Part shown: positions 45,006 to 54,253 of the stretch, in pieces
Numbering within the stretch: position 1 is the stretch's first letter
Layout: every line of letters begins with the position of its first letter
Origin: Nannocystis exedens
GTDB lineage: Bacteria; Myxococcota_A; Polyangia; Nannocystales; Nannocystaceae
NCBI RefSeq assembly: GCF_002343915.1
Contig: NZ_NETK01000001.1
Span: forward strand, 8,322,001 to 8,386,000
DNA length: 64,000 bases
Direction of reading: 5' to 3'
Program-made: the position numbers and the translations under genes
Notes under the pieces: generated by a model
Database searches by the model: none
Told to the model about the DNA's origin: nothing
Seen by the model: only the letters and a program-made list of their open reading frames with translations

Positions 45006-46766
45006 TTGCGCAGCCTCGCCTCGCTCACCCTCGCGCTCGTCGCGTCCTCGCCGCTGTTGTTCGCCTGCTCCGACGATGTCGCGTCGACCGACAGCCTGAG
45101 TCCGTCGAGCAGTTCGTCAGGTTCGGCGACGACCGAGCCCGGCACGACGACGACGACCTCGGACCCCGGCACGAGCACCGGCGAGCCGACCTCGACCGCT
45201 CCGACGACGACGCTCGGGTCGACGACGTCGACGACCGATCCGGCGACGACGGCGACGACCGCGTCGACGACGGAGACGACCGGTGAGACGAGCTCGGGGT
45301 CGACCGGCGAGTCGACCACCGGCGAGCCGCCGGCGGTCTGCTGCGAGCCGACGCTGTGCGCCGACCCGGCGATCTCGGCGTGCGTGTGCACGGTCGATGC
45401 TTCGTGTTGTGAGGGGCCGTGGACGAGCGAGTGCGTCGCGCTGGTCACCGCGCTCGGGTGCGGCTCGTGCCCGCCGCCGCCCGAGGCCGAGTGCTGCGAG
45501 GTCGGTGTCGGGCCCGGCTGTACCGACGACGCGATCGAGACCTGCGTGTGCGCGCAACAGCCGGACTGTTGCTCGGGCGTGTGGGGGGCCGAGTGCGTCG
45601 CGGCGATCGACACGCTCGGCTGCGGCGTCTGCGAGGAGCCGCCGAAGGGCGAGTGCTGCGAGGCGCACCGGAGCGGCGGATGCGTCGACGCCGGGGTCGA
45701 GAGCTGCGTGTGCACCCTGGCGCCGGAGTGCTGCGCCGACGCGTGGACCGAGGCGTGCGTGGCGCTCGTCGACCAGGCCGGTTGTGGGATCTGCGAGGTC
45801 GAGCAAGGGGCCTGCTGCATGGCCCAAAACGGGCCCGGCTGCAGCGAGCCGGAGGTCGAGACCTGCGTGTGCGCGCAAGATCCGTTCTGCTGCGCCCAGC
45901 AGTGGGACATCACCTGCGTCGAGAAGGTCGAGCTGCTCGGCTGCGGCGTTTGCCAGGCCGAGCCCGGCGACTGTTGCCTGCCGGGCGAGGGCCCGGGGTG
46001 CGTCGACGCCGAGGTGCAGGCGTGCGTCTGCGACGTCGCGCCGAGCTGCTGTCAGGAGCAGTGGAGCGACGCCTGCGCGGCGCTGGTCGAGCCGCTCGGC
46101 TGCGGGATGTGCGGCGGTCAGGGCGAGGGGGCCTGCTGCGAGCCGCACGACACGCCGTCGTGCGAGGACGCGGCGATCGCCGAGTGCGTGTGCGCGCAGG
46201 ACGCGTTCTGCTGCGCGGGGATCTGGGACGAGGCGTGCGTGGCCGCGGTCGAGGCGTTCGGCTGTGGGATGTGCGAGGGGCCGGGCGAGGGCGCGTGCTG
46301 CGAGGCCCACGCGACGCCGTCGTGCGAGGACGCGGCGATCGCCGAGTGTGTGTGCGCGCAGAACGACGCGTGCTGCACGACGGCGTGGGACGAGGCGTGC
46401 GTGGCCGCGGTCGAGGCGTTCGGCTGTGGGATGTGCGCGGGGCCGGGCGAGGGCGCGTGCTGCGAGGCCCACGCGACGCCGTCGTGCGAGGACGCGGCGA
46501 TCGCCGAGTGTGTGTGCGCGCAGAACGACGCGTGCTGCACGACGGCGTGGGACGACCAGTGCGTGGCCGCGGTCGAGGCGTTCGGCTGTGGGATGTGCGG
46601 CGGGCAGGGCGAGGGGGCCTGCTGCGAGCCGCACGTGACGCCGTCGTGCGAGGACGCGGCGATCGCCGAGTGTGTGTGTGCGCAGGATTCCTTCTGCTGC
46701 AACGTGTCGTGGGACGAGCTGTGCGTCGCCGAGGTCGAGACGCTTGCCTGCGGCACGTGCAACTGA
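45006..46766 (+). CDS. lipoprotein with nine ten-Cys repeats
   Basis: A 586-residue predicted lipoprotein. A TTG start is chosen because AAGGAG lies 7 bases upstream and the signal ends [14 protein letters not shown] Ser/Thr/Gly-rich linker of about 90 residues leads into nine repeats of 47-50 residues with the pattern CC-x6-9-C-x6-C-V-C-x6-CC-x4-W-x3-C-x8-G-C-G-x-C. Ten Cys per repeat give about 90 in all, plus a conserved Trp. Repeats 6-9 are near-identical in DNA, repeats 1-5 diverged. The all-paired Cys suggests a rigid disulfide-bonded stalk on the cell surface. The function is unknown. Confidence 0.88.
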   Translation: MRSLASLTLALVASSPLLFACSDDVASTDSLSPSSSSSGSATTEPGTTTTTSDPGTSTGEPTSTAPTTTLGSTTSTTDPATTATTASTTETTGETSSGSTGESTTGEPPAVCCEPTLCADPAISACVCTVDASCCEGPWTSECVALVTALGCGSCPPPPEAECCEVGVGPGCTDDAIETCVCAQQPDCCSGVWGAECVAAIDTLGCGVCEEPPKGECCEAHRSGGCVDAGVESCVCTLAPECCADAWTEACVALVDQAGCGICEVEQGACCMAQNGPGCSEPEVETCVCAQDPFCCAQQWDITCVEKVELLGCGVCQAEPGDCCLPGEGPGCVDAEVQACVCDVAPSCCQEQWSDACAALVEPLGCGMCGGQGEGACCEPHDTPSCEDAAIAECVCAQDAFCCAGIWDEACVAAVEAFGCGMCEGPGEGACCEAHATPSCEDAAIAECVCAQNDACCTTAWDEACVAAVEAFGCGMCAGPGEGACCEAHATPSCEDAAIAECVCAQNDACCTTAWDDQCVAAVEAFGCGMCGGQGEGACCEPHVTPSCEDAAIAECVCAQDSFCCNVSWDELCVAEVETLACGTCN

Positions 46767-46929
46767 GCCCGCGCCCGCAGCGGCCGGGTTCAGCGCGCCT
46801 GAAAAAAGCTCGCCAGCCAGGCCGAGCGGGCACGGGCCGCCCGGCGGGGTGACGAGCTCTCGGTGCGCGTACGCGGAGTGATCGCGCGGATCGGCCGCTC
46901 GCGGCGGCTGTCGTCCTCGCGCCCGGGCG
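46767..46929. other. short convergent gap
   Basis: 163 bp between convergent stops with no clear T-tailed hairpin. Nothing else is seen. Confidence 0.4.
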
Positions 46930-48276
46930 TCAGAACATCGTGCCCTTGATCGCTTCCATCGGCGTGGTCGACATCGGGGCGCCGGCGCCGATCGAGGTCG
47001 CGGTCTTGTCGAACGCCTGGAGGCAGGTCAGCAGGACGTCGGAGGTGTTGCCGTCGCTCATCGGGTAGGGGGCGGCCTGCACGTGGATGCCGGGGTACAC
47101 GAGCTTGTTGCGGCCGTGGCCGGCGAGGATGATCGGCTGGCGCTGGATCGAGTGGGTCCAGCCCTCGGCGCAGTCGCTGCTGCAGTAGATGATCGAGGTG
47201 TCGAGCAAGTTCTTGCCGTCGATGTCGATCGAGGCCTTGAACTTCTCCAGCATGTCCGCGAAGCGCCCCATGATGTGGACGATGCCGGTGTGCAGCTCCT
47301 CGGAGTTCGGGTTGTGGGAGTTGTTGTGGTGGCCGCTCCAGAGGCCGATCTCCGAGAAGACGGTCTCGGCGGCGCCGCCGTGGAACAGCATGCTGGCGAC
47401 GCGGGTGATGTCGCACTGGAAGGCGTACACGAGCAGGTCGCTCATGACGGCGTTGACGGCCGTGATCGGCTCGACGCCGTTGATGTCGGTGTTGGTCTCG
47501 GTCGGCTTCTCGGGCAGGGCGCACAGCGGCGCGGTGGCCTCGATCTTCTTCTCGAGCGCGCTCACGCCGTCGAGGTGGGCGTCGAGGCGCTCGTTGTCGA
47601 GCTTGCCGAGCTTGGTGCGCAGCGCGGCGGTCTGGTCGCGGACGGCGTCGAGGATGCTGGTCCGCAGCACGCGGTCGTCGGCGGTCGGGGCGAACGCGCC
47701 GAACAGGTCGGTCCACGCCTGCTGCGGGTTGAACTGCGGGTACTGCGGCTCGTTGGGGCCCTTGTGCGAGAGGGCGTGCATCGTGGTGCCGGAGTCCATC
47801 ACGCTGAGGTGCTTGGAGACGCCGAGGTGGATCGAGGCGATCGGGGTGTCCTGGCCGATCTTCGCCGCGATCAGCTGGTCGATCGTCGGGCCGCCGGCCT
47901 TGGAGAACAGGCCGGCGAGCTCGGTCATCGTGTAGCCGTTGAAGACCGTCATGCCCTCGTGGTGGGTGACGGTCTGCTCGCAGCGGTTGCGCAGGCCGGT
48001 CAGGACGGTGACGTAGTCGCGCACGCCAGCGAGCGGCTCGAGCTGCTCGCTCAGCGGGTAGTTCGGGCCGGTCGCGGTCGGCTCGAAGCGCGGGAGGATC
48101 ACGCCGTTGCCGAAGAACCAGGTGACGAACCGGGTCGGCAGCGGGGCGCCGTCGGCGAGCGCCTCGCCGTGGCTGTCGAGCATCGCCTCGAGCAGGGGGA
48201 GGCCGACGACGGCCGTGGAGCCGCCGAGGAGGCCGCGGAGGAAGGTGCGACGGGGGATGGTGCGACGGTTGAACAT
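46930..48276 (-). CDS. DUF1552 protein, Tat-exported
   Basis: A 448-residue protein of the DUF1552 family. The N-terminus NRRTIPRRTFLRGLLGGSTA is a Tat signal with the RRTFLRG motif, so it folds before export. The mature part has the family look: PTRFVTWFFGNGVILPRFEP, GLRNRCEQTVTHHEGMTVFN, and SGHHNNSHNPNSEELHTGIV. DUF1552 genes in Planctomycetes, Verrucomicrobia and myxobacteria nearly always follow a DUF1592/1588/1585 cytochrome-like gene, as here (8-base gap). The pair is thought to form an oxidative or hydrolytic system for sugars or surface polymers, but this is not established. The start at 48276 has GAGG upstream. Confidence 0.85.
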   Translation of the reverse strand: MFNRRTIPRRTFLRGLLGGSTAVVGLPLLEAMLDSHGEALADGAPLPTRFVTWFFGNGVILPRFEPTATGPNYPLSEQLEPLAGVRDYVTVLTGLRNRCEQTVTHHEGMTVFNGYTMTELAGLFSKAGGPTIDQLIAAKIGQDTPIASIHLGVSKHLSVMDSGTTMHALSHKGPNEPQYPQFNPQQAWTDLFGAFAPTADDRVLRTSILDAVRDQTAALRTKLGKLDNERLDAHLDGVSALEKKIEATAPLCALPEKPTETNTDINGVEPITAVNAVMSDLLVYAFQCDITRVASMLFHGGAAETVFSEIGLWSGHHNNSHNPNSEELHTGIVHIMGRFADMLEKFKASIDIDGKNLLDTSIIYCSSDCAEGWTHSIQRQPIILAGHGRNKLVYPGIHVQAAPYPMSDGNTSDVLLTCLQAFDKTATSIGAGAPMSTTPMEAIKGTMF

Positions 48277-48283
48277 GAGAGCC

Positions 48284-50050
48284 TCACTTGGGGGCACCGA
48301 CGGCGCGGAACACGGGGCTGGCGGTCAGCTCGACGAGCAGGTGCTGCAGGCGGTGGTCGTTGGCGACGAAGTCGGCCTCGAGGTCGTCGAGCACGCCGAT
48401 CTCGCCGAGGCGCTCGATGTGGCCGAGCGAGCCGCGGACGAAGTTCTTGATCACGCAGGCGGTGACGCGTGGGTCGTCGAAGAGCAGCGCGGCGAGGTCG
48501 CGGGCGGACGCGAAGGGACCGAGGTCGGCCGTGCTGGCGCTCGGGTCGATCACGAGGCCGTCGTCGAGCGTCCGGAAGGCGCCGATCGGGTCGTAGTTCT
48601 CGAGCGCGAAGCCGAGGGGGTCGAGCAGGCTGTGGCAGCCGTTGCAGCTCGGGTCCTCCATGTGCTGGAGCAGCTTCTGCTTCATCGTCTGCGGCTTGTC
48701 CGGGTCCTCGGGCGGCAGGCTGGCGTCGACGCCGGGCGGCGGCGGCGGGACGGCCTCGCACAGCAGCTTGGCGCGGATGAACTGGCCCCGCCGCGTCGGC
48801 GAGGTCTCGGCCGGGTGGGCGAAGCGGGCGAGGAAGCTCGCCTGTCCCAAGAGACCGGCGCGGCCCTGCTCGGCCGACAGCGCGACCTTCGCAAAGCCCT
48901 GCCCCGGCGGCGGCGGCAGGCCGTAGAGGGAGGCCAGCGCCGGATTGACGAAGGTGTAGTCGGCGTCGAGCAGGGTCCGGAAGTCGGCGTCCTGCTGCCA
49001 CACGATGTCGTCGATCAGCCGCAGCGTCTCGTACGTCATCGCGTAGGCGAGCTCGGTGGTGAACTGCGGGAACAGCTCGTTGTTCTTGTTCAGCGTCGCC
49101 AGGTCGCGCAGCTGGAACAGCTCGGAGTAGAAGGTCGACAGGGTCGCGCGCGCCTCGGGGCGGGCGAGCATCGCCTCGGCGACGGCGCGCACGTCGTCGT
49201 CGGTGACGAGCTCGCCGGCCTCGGCGGTGGCCAGCAGCGCGGCGTCAGGGGTCCGCCCGAGCAAGAAGAACGACATCCGCGCGGCGAGCTCGGTCGGGGT
49301 CAGCCGGCGCACGGCCGGATCGTCGGGGTCGGGCTCGCCGACCTCGACGAGGTAAATGAAGTAGGGCGACTGCAGCAGCGCCATCAGCTCGTATTGCAGG
49401 CCGGTCGCGAAGTCGCCGCCGCCCCAGGCGCGCGCCTCCTTGGCGATGGCGACCAGCGGGGCGACCTCCTCCGCGGTCAGCGGGCGGCGCCAGGCGAGGC
49501 GCCCGAGGTCGGCCGCGACGGCGTCGTAACAGCTATCGCCCGGATCGCCCTCGAGGACGCACGGGACGTGGCCGCCGAGGGTGCTGCGATCGGCGACCGC
49601 GGCGACGGCGATCGCCCGCGCGGACGCCTCGAGCTGCTCGATCGCACTCTCCTGCAGCGACAGCTCGGCCGCACCGATCGCGTCGAAGCCGTGCAGCGAG
49701 TAGTCCTCCGGCGGGGCGGCTGCCCCCGCGGCCGCGTCGCCGAACAGGTAGCGGATCGAGCCGACGTAGTGGTGCCGCTGCAGCCGCCGCAGACCGCCCG
49801 GGGCAGGCTCGAAGACCTCTTCCTCGCCGCCGCTGCTCGTCGAGGTGCCGGTCGTGGTGGGCTCTTCACCGGCCGTGGTGGGCGTCTCCCCGCTGGTGCC
49901 GGGAACGTCCCCGGTCGTGTCGGTGCCGGGCGAGGGGGTGGTCGTGCTCGCCGTCGTCGTGGTGCCGCCGTCGGTCGGGTCGGCAACAGGATCGGACGGA
50001 CATGCAGCGAGGAGGAGACAGCCGCCGAGCGGCAACACCAAACGCATCAT
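48284..50050 (-). CDS. DUF1592/DUF1588/DUF1585 family cytochrome-like lipoprotein
   Basis: A 588-residue predicted lipoprotein. MMRLVLPLGGCLLLAACPSD gives the lipobox LAAC, followed by a Thr/Ser/Gly linker. Recognisable family segments are DUF1587-like LRRLQRHHYVGSIRYLFGD, DUF1595 (DLGRLAWRRPLTAEEVAPLV), DUF1592 (YELMALLQSPYFIYLVEVGE, RRLTPTELAARMSFFLLG, DADYTFVNPALASLYGLP), DUF1588 (QGRAGLLGQASFLARFAHPA plus the heme-like CNGCH in EDPSCNGCHSLLDPLGFALE) and DUF1585 (FVANDHRLQHLLVELTASPV). The CxxCH makes a single c-type heme likely. GGAG lies 5 bases before the first ATG. It is the first gene of a pair with the DUF1552 gene. Confidence 0.88.
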   Translation of the reverse strand: MMRLVLPLGGCLLLAACPSDPVADPTDGGTTTTASTTTPSPGTDTTGDVPGTSGETPTTAGEEPTTTGTSTSSGGEEEVFEPAPGGLRRLQRHHYVGSIRYLFGDAAAGAAAPPEDYSLHGFDAIGAAELSLQESAIEQLEASARAIAVAAVADRSTLGGHVPCVLEGDPGDSCYDAVAADLGRLAWRRPLTAEEVAPLVAIAKEARAWGGGDFATGLQYELMALLQSPYFIYLVEVGEPDPDDPAVRRLTPTELAARMSFFLLGRTPDAALLATAEAGELVTDDDVRAVAEAMLARPEARATLSTFYSELFQLRDLATLNKNNELFPQFTTELAYAMTYETLRLIDDIVWQQDADFRTLLDADYTFVNPALASLYGLPPPPGQGFAKVALSAEQGRAGLLGQASFLARFAHPAETSPTRRGQFIRAKLLCEAVPPPPPGVDASLPPEDPDKPQTMKQKLLQHMEDPSCNGCHSLLDPLGFALENYDPIGAFRTLDDGLVIDPSASTADLGPFASARDLAALLFDDPRVTACVIKNFVRGSLGHIERLGEIGVLDDLEADFVANDHRLQHLLVELTASPVFRAVGAPK

Positions 50051-50656
50051 CGCAACTCCACTATGAAAGCTAGCGCGAGCGGGAGAAAGAATACAGCTTT
50101 CCGCAACTCTCGAGCGGTTGCGGTAGCGTCGTCGGAGCGGCCGACGGATCACCCGATCGCTGGCCACCGGCACTCGATGAGTGCCGGTCACTTCAGGATG
50201 GCTCCAGACACACGCAGGCGCGCGCGAAAACGCGCATATGCCATTGCGCTGACTGTCCGAAAGGGTCGGAAGCTGAAGCCAAGGACATACTGCTTGGGAC
50301 ATGCTCGTCGCGCGGCACCGACTGCCCCGGCTGCAGCGAACGGCCGCAAGCGTCGGCGGTTTGCCACGGCGCGACGCCGGCGACCTCCCGGTCCCCACGG
50401 CCGCAGACCCCCCGACCGCCAGCAGTCGAGGTCGAGAGGAGCACGGTCGACTTGGGGGTCTGCACCCGATCCACGGGCCGGGACCTACCGCCGAGCCGGT
50501 GTCACGGGCCGATGGCCGTGGTATCCCGTCCGAGCCGAGCACTCCGCCCGTGACGGTTCCCGACACATGCCCTTCCGCGCTGGTGGACCCCCTGCGCCGA
50601 AGCTCTCCGATCGTCGCCCTCGCCGGGCACTGCCCTCGCCGGCGGCCGCGGCACGA
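50051..50656. other. non-coding region
   Basis: About 600 bp between the divergent DUF1592 and SRPBCC genes. A GGACATACTGCTTGGGACAT phrase at 50283-50302 recalls the palindrome family of the window but has no proper stem. No gene is supported. Confidence 0.4.
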
Positions 50657-50680
50657 ATGAGTCGTTCTCGAGCAGACCCG

Positions 50681-51160
50681 ATGCCGATCATCGAGCTCGT
50701 CACGTCCATCGGCGCGCCCCTCGAGCGCTGCTTCGACCTGGCCCGCAGCGTGGACGTCCACCTCGCGGGCGCGGCCGAGACCGGCGAGCGCGCGGTCGCC
50801 GGGGTCGTCCGCGGCCTCCTGGGCCCGGGCGACGAGGTCACCTGGCGCGCCCGTCACTTCGGGGTGACGCAGCTGCTGACCAGCAAGATCACGCTGTTCG
50901 AGCGCCCGCGTCGCTTCCGCGATTCGATGGTCCGCGGCGCGTTCGCCCGCTTCGACCACGACCACTTCTTCGAGGCCGACGGCGAGGGCACGATCATGCG
51001 CGACCGCTTCGACTTCACGTCCCCGCTCGGCCCGCTCGGTCGACTCGCCGACGCCCTGGTCCTCACTCGCTACATGCGCAACTTCCTGGTCGAGCGCAAC
51101 CGCGTGCTGCGCGAGGTCGCCGAATCGGACCGCTGGGGCGAAATTCTTTTAAAGGGATGA
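50681..51160 (+). CDS. SRPBCC-family (START-like) ligand-binding protein
   Basis: A 159-residue protein of the SRPBCC / polyketide-cyclase-like fold. MPIIELVTSIGAPLERCFDL then ARSVDVHLAGAAETGERAVA are the typical first strand and helix, GDEVTWRARHFGVTQLLTSK and ITLFERPRRFRDSMVRGAFA the central sheet, and FDFTSPLGPLGRLADALVLT the C-terminal helix. Such proteins bind hydrophobic small molecules; the ligand is unknown. The start at 50681 fits the family, while ATG 50657 would add eight polar residues. It is cytosolic, with no operon partner. Confidence 0.85.
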   Translation: MPIIELVTSIGAPLERCFDLARSVDVHLAGAAETGERAVAGVVRGLLGPGDEVTWRARHFGVTQLLTSKITLFERPRRFRDSMVRGAFARFDHDHFFEADGEGTIMRDRFDFTSPLGPLGRLADALVLTRYMRNFLVERNRVLREVAESDRWGEILLKG

Positions 51161-51347
51161 ACGGACCGCGCGCCGCAATTTTTCCGGCGGCTGCGGCGAC
51201 TCCACCGACCGAGGCGATTTCATGCACGGCGCTTTCTTCACGTCCCTCCGCGACTTCTCCACCCGCTTCGGCCGCCGGCCGGCGCTCGGGCCGGTCTCTC
51301 TGCGCCTCGGCCGCGCCGGCCACGCGGCGCGCGAGGGCGAGGGGTCG

Positions 51348-51824
51348 ATGAAGGAGGCCGCGGGCCGTGGCTCGCGCGACGGCTCTGCGAGGCGGTGCGG
51401 GGCATACCTCGGTCTCGTCCTCGCCGCGCTGACGCAGGCGTCCGGCTGCGGCTCCGAGTGCGACATGAGTCGCCTTTTCTACCTGACGGTGGAGCTCGTC
51501 GACGAGTCCGGGGTGCCGCTGGATTCGGAGGCGCTCGCAGAGGCGTTCGAAGCCGCGGAGATCGAGATCTGCGTCGATGGGCCCGAGAGCCACTGCTTCA
51601 CCGAGCGGCCCGAGGTGATGCTGACGCGAGGGATGTTCGAGGTGTCGCACTCCGACCTCGCGTACCCCGAGCGACGGCGCTGTCAGCTCCCGATGGTCCG
51701 CTTCACCGTCGAGGTCCCGAACTGCGACTCGGGCGAGTTCCTCCTCGACGACGAGGTAGCCACGAACCAGACCAAGTTCGAGCCCCGCACCGGCATGTTG
51801 ACGATCGTCTGTCCGGGAGCGTAG
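51348..51824 (+). CDS. small lipoprotein with Cys-rich C-terminus
   Basis: About 158 residues: a basic N-terminus, then CGAYLGLVLAALTQASGCGS with lipobox ASGC. The mature part is about 120 residues with eight Cys and beta-like pattern (SRLFYLTVELVDESGVPLDS, EIEICVDGPESHCFTERPEV, CQLPMVRFTVEVPNCDSG, RTGMLTIVCPGA). GAGGGG lies just before the ATG. An earlier ATG at 51222 gives a less typical signal. The function is not recognised. Confidence 0.65.
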   Translation: MKEAAGRGSRDGSARRCGAYLGLVLAALTQASGCGSECDMSRLFYLTVELVDESGVPLDSEALAEAFEAAEIEICVDGPESHCFTERPEVMLTRGMFEVSHSDLAYPERRRCQLPMVRFTVEVPNCDSGEFLLDDEVATNQTKFEPRTGMLTIVCPGA

Positions 51825-51883
51825 CGCCAGGTCGGCCCGGCGCCGACGAGGGAGACCGGAGGGCCTCGGCAAAACAAAGGACG

Positions 51884-51912
51884 TCACATCGGCGGCTCGG
51901 GCTTGCACAGCT
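51884..51912 (-). pseudogene. orphan C-terminal tail of an FG-GAP protein
   Basis: On the minus strand this reads LCKPEPPM followed by a stop. The DNA of about 29 bp is identical to the end of the FG-GAP protein at 62953-62982. Upstream of it nothing of that protein remains. It looks like the last trace of a deleted or recombined paralog. Confidence 0.6.
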
Positions 51913-51929
51913 TCGGCCTCGTGCGCGCG

Positions 51930-52054
51930 CGGGACCATCGGGGGCGCGCGAGGGCCTGGCTCCGCTGCTGGCGCAGGCCGACGAACCCTACGCAACGCTC
52001 GACGACGAGGGCCAGCAACGGGTGATCGCGGGATGGGCCCGCGAGCGTGCGTGA
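51930..52054 (+). pseudogene. possible C-terminal fragment of a lost gene
   Basis: The last 40 codons of a plus-strand frame read LAPLLAQADEPYATLDDEGQ then QRVIAGWARERA and a stop. The composition is that of a real helical protein end rather than a shadow. There is no start or upstream domain in frame. It could be the tail of a deleted gene. Confidence 0.35.
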
Positions 52055-52287
52055 GCGCCAGCACCGTCTGCTGACGCCCAACGAGCTGGTGAACGGCGCC
52101 GTGGTGACAGGACGGTCACGCCCGCGAGCGGACGTGATCGTCCCTCCCGAAGGCGGCTCTGGTCGTGGAGCCGCGACGAAAGCTCGGGCTGTCCCTCATC
52201 GTAGGGCCCCTATCTGCAGGAGCAAGTGTTCATGCAACCATAATCTCGGCAATAGTCCTGGGTGCTCGCACAATTCCAGTCGTCCCA

Positions 52288-52833
52288 TTAATGCTGCAGA
52301 GACGCCGAGATCATGCAGCTGTTGTAATTCGTGCAAGCACCGTCCTGGTCGTTCCCCGGCTCGACGTACCAGCAGACCCAGCCGTAGGCGTACCAGCAGT
52401 CCCTTTCGCTCATCCATCGCCAATAGTCAGCGTTTTCCTCGCACGAAATTCGGGCCCAATCGCACTCCAAAAGACACGAGACGCACTCTTCGCAACCCGC
52501 CCCGTAGGTCGCATCGAGCGTGCGGTAGTCGCCGCCGTGGGGCACATCGAGCGCGTGGTCGCCATCCGACGCGTCCGTGCCCGGCCCGTCCCCGGTGGCC
52601 CCGGTCGTATCGAGTCCCGCGTCGGCCTCGACGTCGGAGTCGGTCGTGTCGTCCCAGCCCGCATCGAGGGGGCCGGCAGCGCTTTCGGTTTCTTCGTCGC
52701 CGGTGCTGGTGACGCTGCCCTCGTCACACCCGACGAGCGCGAAGAGACAGCAGCCGAGAGCTCCGAGTCGAGCCCGCGAATGTCTGGGGGTGGGGATACG
52801 AGAACTGGTGGAGGGACGGCGCATCGAGTGCAT
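52288..52833 (-). CDS. Trp/Tyr/Cys-rich lipoprotein
   Basis: A 181-residue predicted lipoprotein with lipobox LFALVGCDE (Cys36 from the ATG at 52833; ATG 52824 is also possible). The linker is Asp/Gly/Thr-rich. The C-terminal 70 residues are unusual: CEECVSCLLECDWARISCEE then NADYWRWMSERDCWYAYGWV and CWYVEPGNDQDGACTNYNSC, with ten Cys and many Trp/Tyr. The domain may bind carbohydrate or aromatic ligands, which is only a guess. It lies downstream of an A/T-rich tract at 52869-52889 that may be part of its promoter. Confidence 0.75.
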   Translation of the reverse strand: MHSMRRPSTSSRIPTPRHSRARLGALGCCLFALVGCDEGSVTSTGDEETESAAGPLDAGWDDTTDSDVEADAGLDTTGATGDGPGTDASDGDHALDVPHGGDYRTLDATYGAGCEECVSCLLECDWARISCEENADYWRWMSERDCWYAYGWVCWYVEPGNDQDGACTNYNSCMISASLQH

Positions 52834-53065
52834 GCCTGCCCATCTCCGGCCGGGCTCGGACCCGTCAGAAAGTTTTTAAAAAAATAAGAGTACGTCCCCA
52901 TCGCCGTCGACGCCGTCCCGGGCGGTTCATGCCGCGTGAACCAGCCGGGATGAGCGCGAACAAGCATCCGCGCGATCGGCGAAACGCCTCGCTGCCGCAC
53001 GCTCCGCGCAGCCCAGCGCGAGCCGCGGGACGGCGTCGATACCGGTTCCGGCGCCGGCGCGCCGA

Positions 53066-54130
53066 TCACCAATCGAGGTAGACCTCGGGCAGGCACAGCT
53101 CCGGCATCTTGCCCGAGTCCACCACGGCCCGGACGAGCTTCTGCGCCCGCGGCTCGGCGTCCTGGGACAGGGAGTGGGACATGGACAGGCCGAGCTCCTC
53201 GAGCCGCTGGAGCGCGGGCGCGAGCCGCTCCAGCGAGGCGAGCAGCTCGTCCTCGTCGTCGAGGGTGCCGCGCAGGCAGAGAGACGACCACGAGGCGGGC
53301 AGCGGCTTTGCCGCCAGGGCCGCTAGGAAGGACCGCACGTCCTCGATGTCGCTCACGTGCACGGTGCGGAGCGCCGGCGCGGTGAGGGAACGGAGGGCGG
53401 CCACGGTCGCGCGGTCGGGGCCCGGGCCGTCGTCGGAGCAGAGGTCGAGGGCGAGGGTCTCGAGGGCCGGGAAGGTCGAGGCCCCGAGCGCCTTCACCAG
53501 GGCGGGCTTGAGCGGGTCGCCGAGCAGGTAGAGCTCGCGGAGCTTGTCGTGCCGGGTGGGGCTGAGCGCGAGGGCGCCGCTCGCGAAGACGCGCTCGATG
53601 TTCGGGAGCGCGGCGAGGACGTGGGCGAGGTCGCCGATCGCGTTCTCGCGCTGGCGCGTCAGGGTCTGGAAGTGGGTGTCGAAGATGAGGCTCGTCACCG
53701 AGGGCAGCGCCTTGCCGGCGAGCGCCGCCGTGAACGCGGCGCCGGGGCTGGCCAAGTCGCAGATCATCTGGATCGTGGCCGGCGCGCGTTCGAGGATGCG
53801 CTCGACCAGCCGGGCGCAGAGCCCCCGCGGGACCTCGTGGCCTTTGAAGGTGACCGTCATCTTGCGGCGCTCCGCGTCCCACGCGACGCAGCCCGCGAGG
53901 GGATCGTCGTCCGGGAGGGGCACCTCCCCGAGGTCCTGCGACTCGGCGAGCACGTAGCCGCCGCGCTTGTGGATGGAGATCACCCGCTCCAGGTGCTCCT
54001 TCGCCTCTTTCTCGCTTGGGAAGGTCTGGACGTGGCGGGGACCGCCCTCGTCCGTCTCGAGCCGGTTGCCCGCGAGGGTCAGCCGACAGGTGCCGCCGAG
54101 CTTGTGCGCGAGGATGTAGAGGGTCGCCAT
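53066..54130 (-). CDS. WGR-like N-terminus with LRR-like C-terminus
   Basis: A 354-residue cytosolic protein. The N-terminal 70 residues (YILAHKLGGTCRLTLAGNRL, HVQTFPSEKEAKEHLERVIS, IHKRGGYVLAES) fit the WGR-type module in spacing, though the WGR tryptophan is not obvious. From about residue 125 the sequence alternates LxxLxLxxN-like segments (ALPNIERVFASGALALSPTR, KLRELYLLGDPLKPALVKAL, FPALETLALDLCSDDGPGPD, LQRLEELGLSMSHSL), which is leucine-rich-repeat-like. WGR-LRR-like fusions of this kind are common in myxobacteria, with unknown role. The upstream two-component pair is divergent in function but on the same strand. Confidence 0.7.
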   Translation of the reverse strand: MATLYILAHKLGGTCRLTLAGNRLETDEGGPRHVQTFPSEKEAKEHLERVISIHKRGGYVLAESQDLGEVPLPDDDPLAGCVAWDAERRKMTVTFKGHEVPRGLCARLVERILERAPATIQMICDLASPGAAFTAALAGKALPSVTSLIFDTHFQTLTRQRENAIGDLAHVLAALPNIERVFASGALALSPTRHDKLRELYLLGDPLKPALVKALGASTFPALETLALDLCSDDGPGPDRATVAALRSLTAPALRTVHVSDIEDVRSFLAALAAKPLPASWSSLCLRGTLDDEDELLASLERLAPALQRLEELGLSMSHSLSQDAEPRAQKLVRAVVDSGKMPELCLPEVYLDW

Positions 54131-54253
54131 GAGGGAGCGGCGACTGTACTACAGGGCCGCCGCGAGGTCGCATGGCGGCTACGGTGATGCCTCGGAGAAA
54201 CCGCCGGCGGCGGTGCTCCTTCGACACGGCCGTGTCGCGGTCGTTGCGGAGGG

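Larger units (their letters stand above)
51825..52287. other. gap with gene scraps
   Basis: 463 bp between a lipoprotein stop and a minus-strand lipoprotein stop. It contains the FG-GAP tail copy (51884-51912) and an orphan C-terminus (51930-52054). A possible hairpin, GTGAC-AGGACG-GTCAC at 52102-52117, lies further on. No intact gene. Confidence 0.45.

Noticed and set aside
50283-50302. another member of the ATGTC/GACAT palindrome family
   Set aside because: It has the GGACAT phrase twice in direct orientation, but no matching inverted arm, so it cannot fold like the others.
48107-51160. 1017-residue plus-strand frame
   Set aside because: Only the last 160 codons encode the SRPBCC protein; the rest is antisense of the DUF1592 gene.
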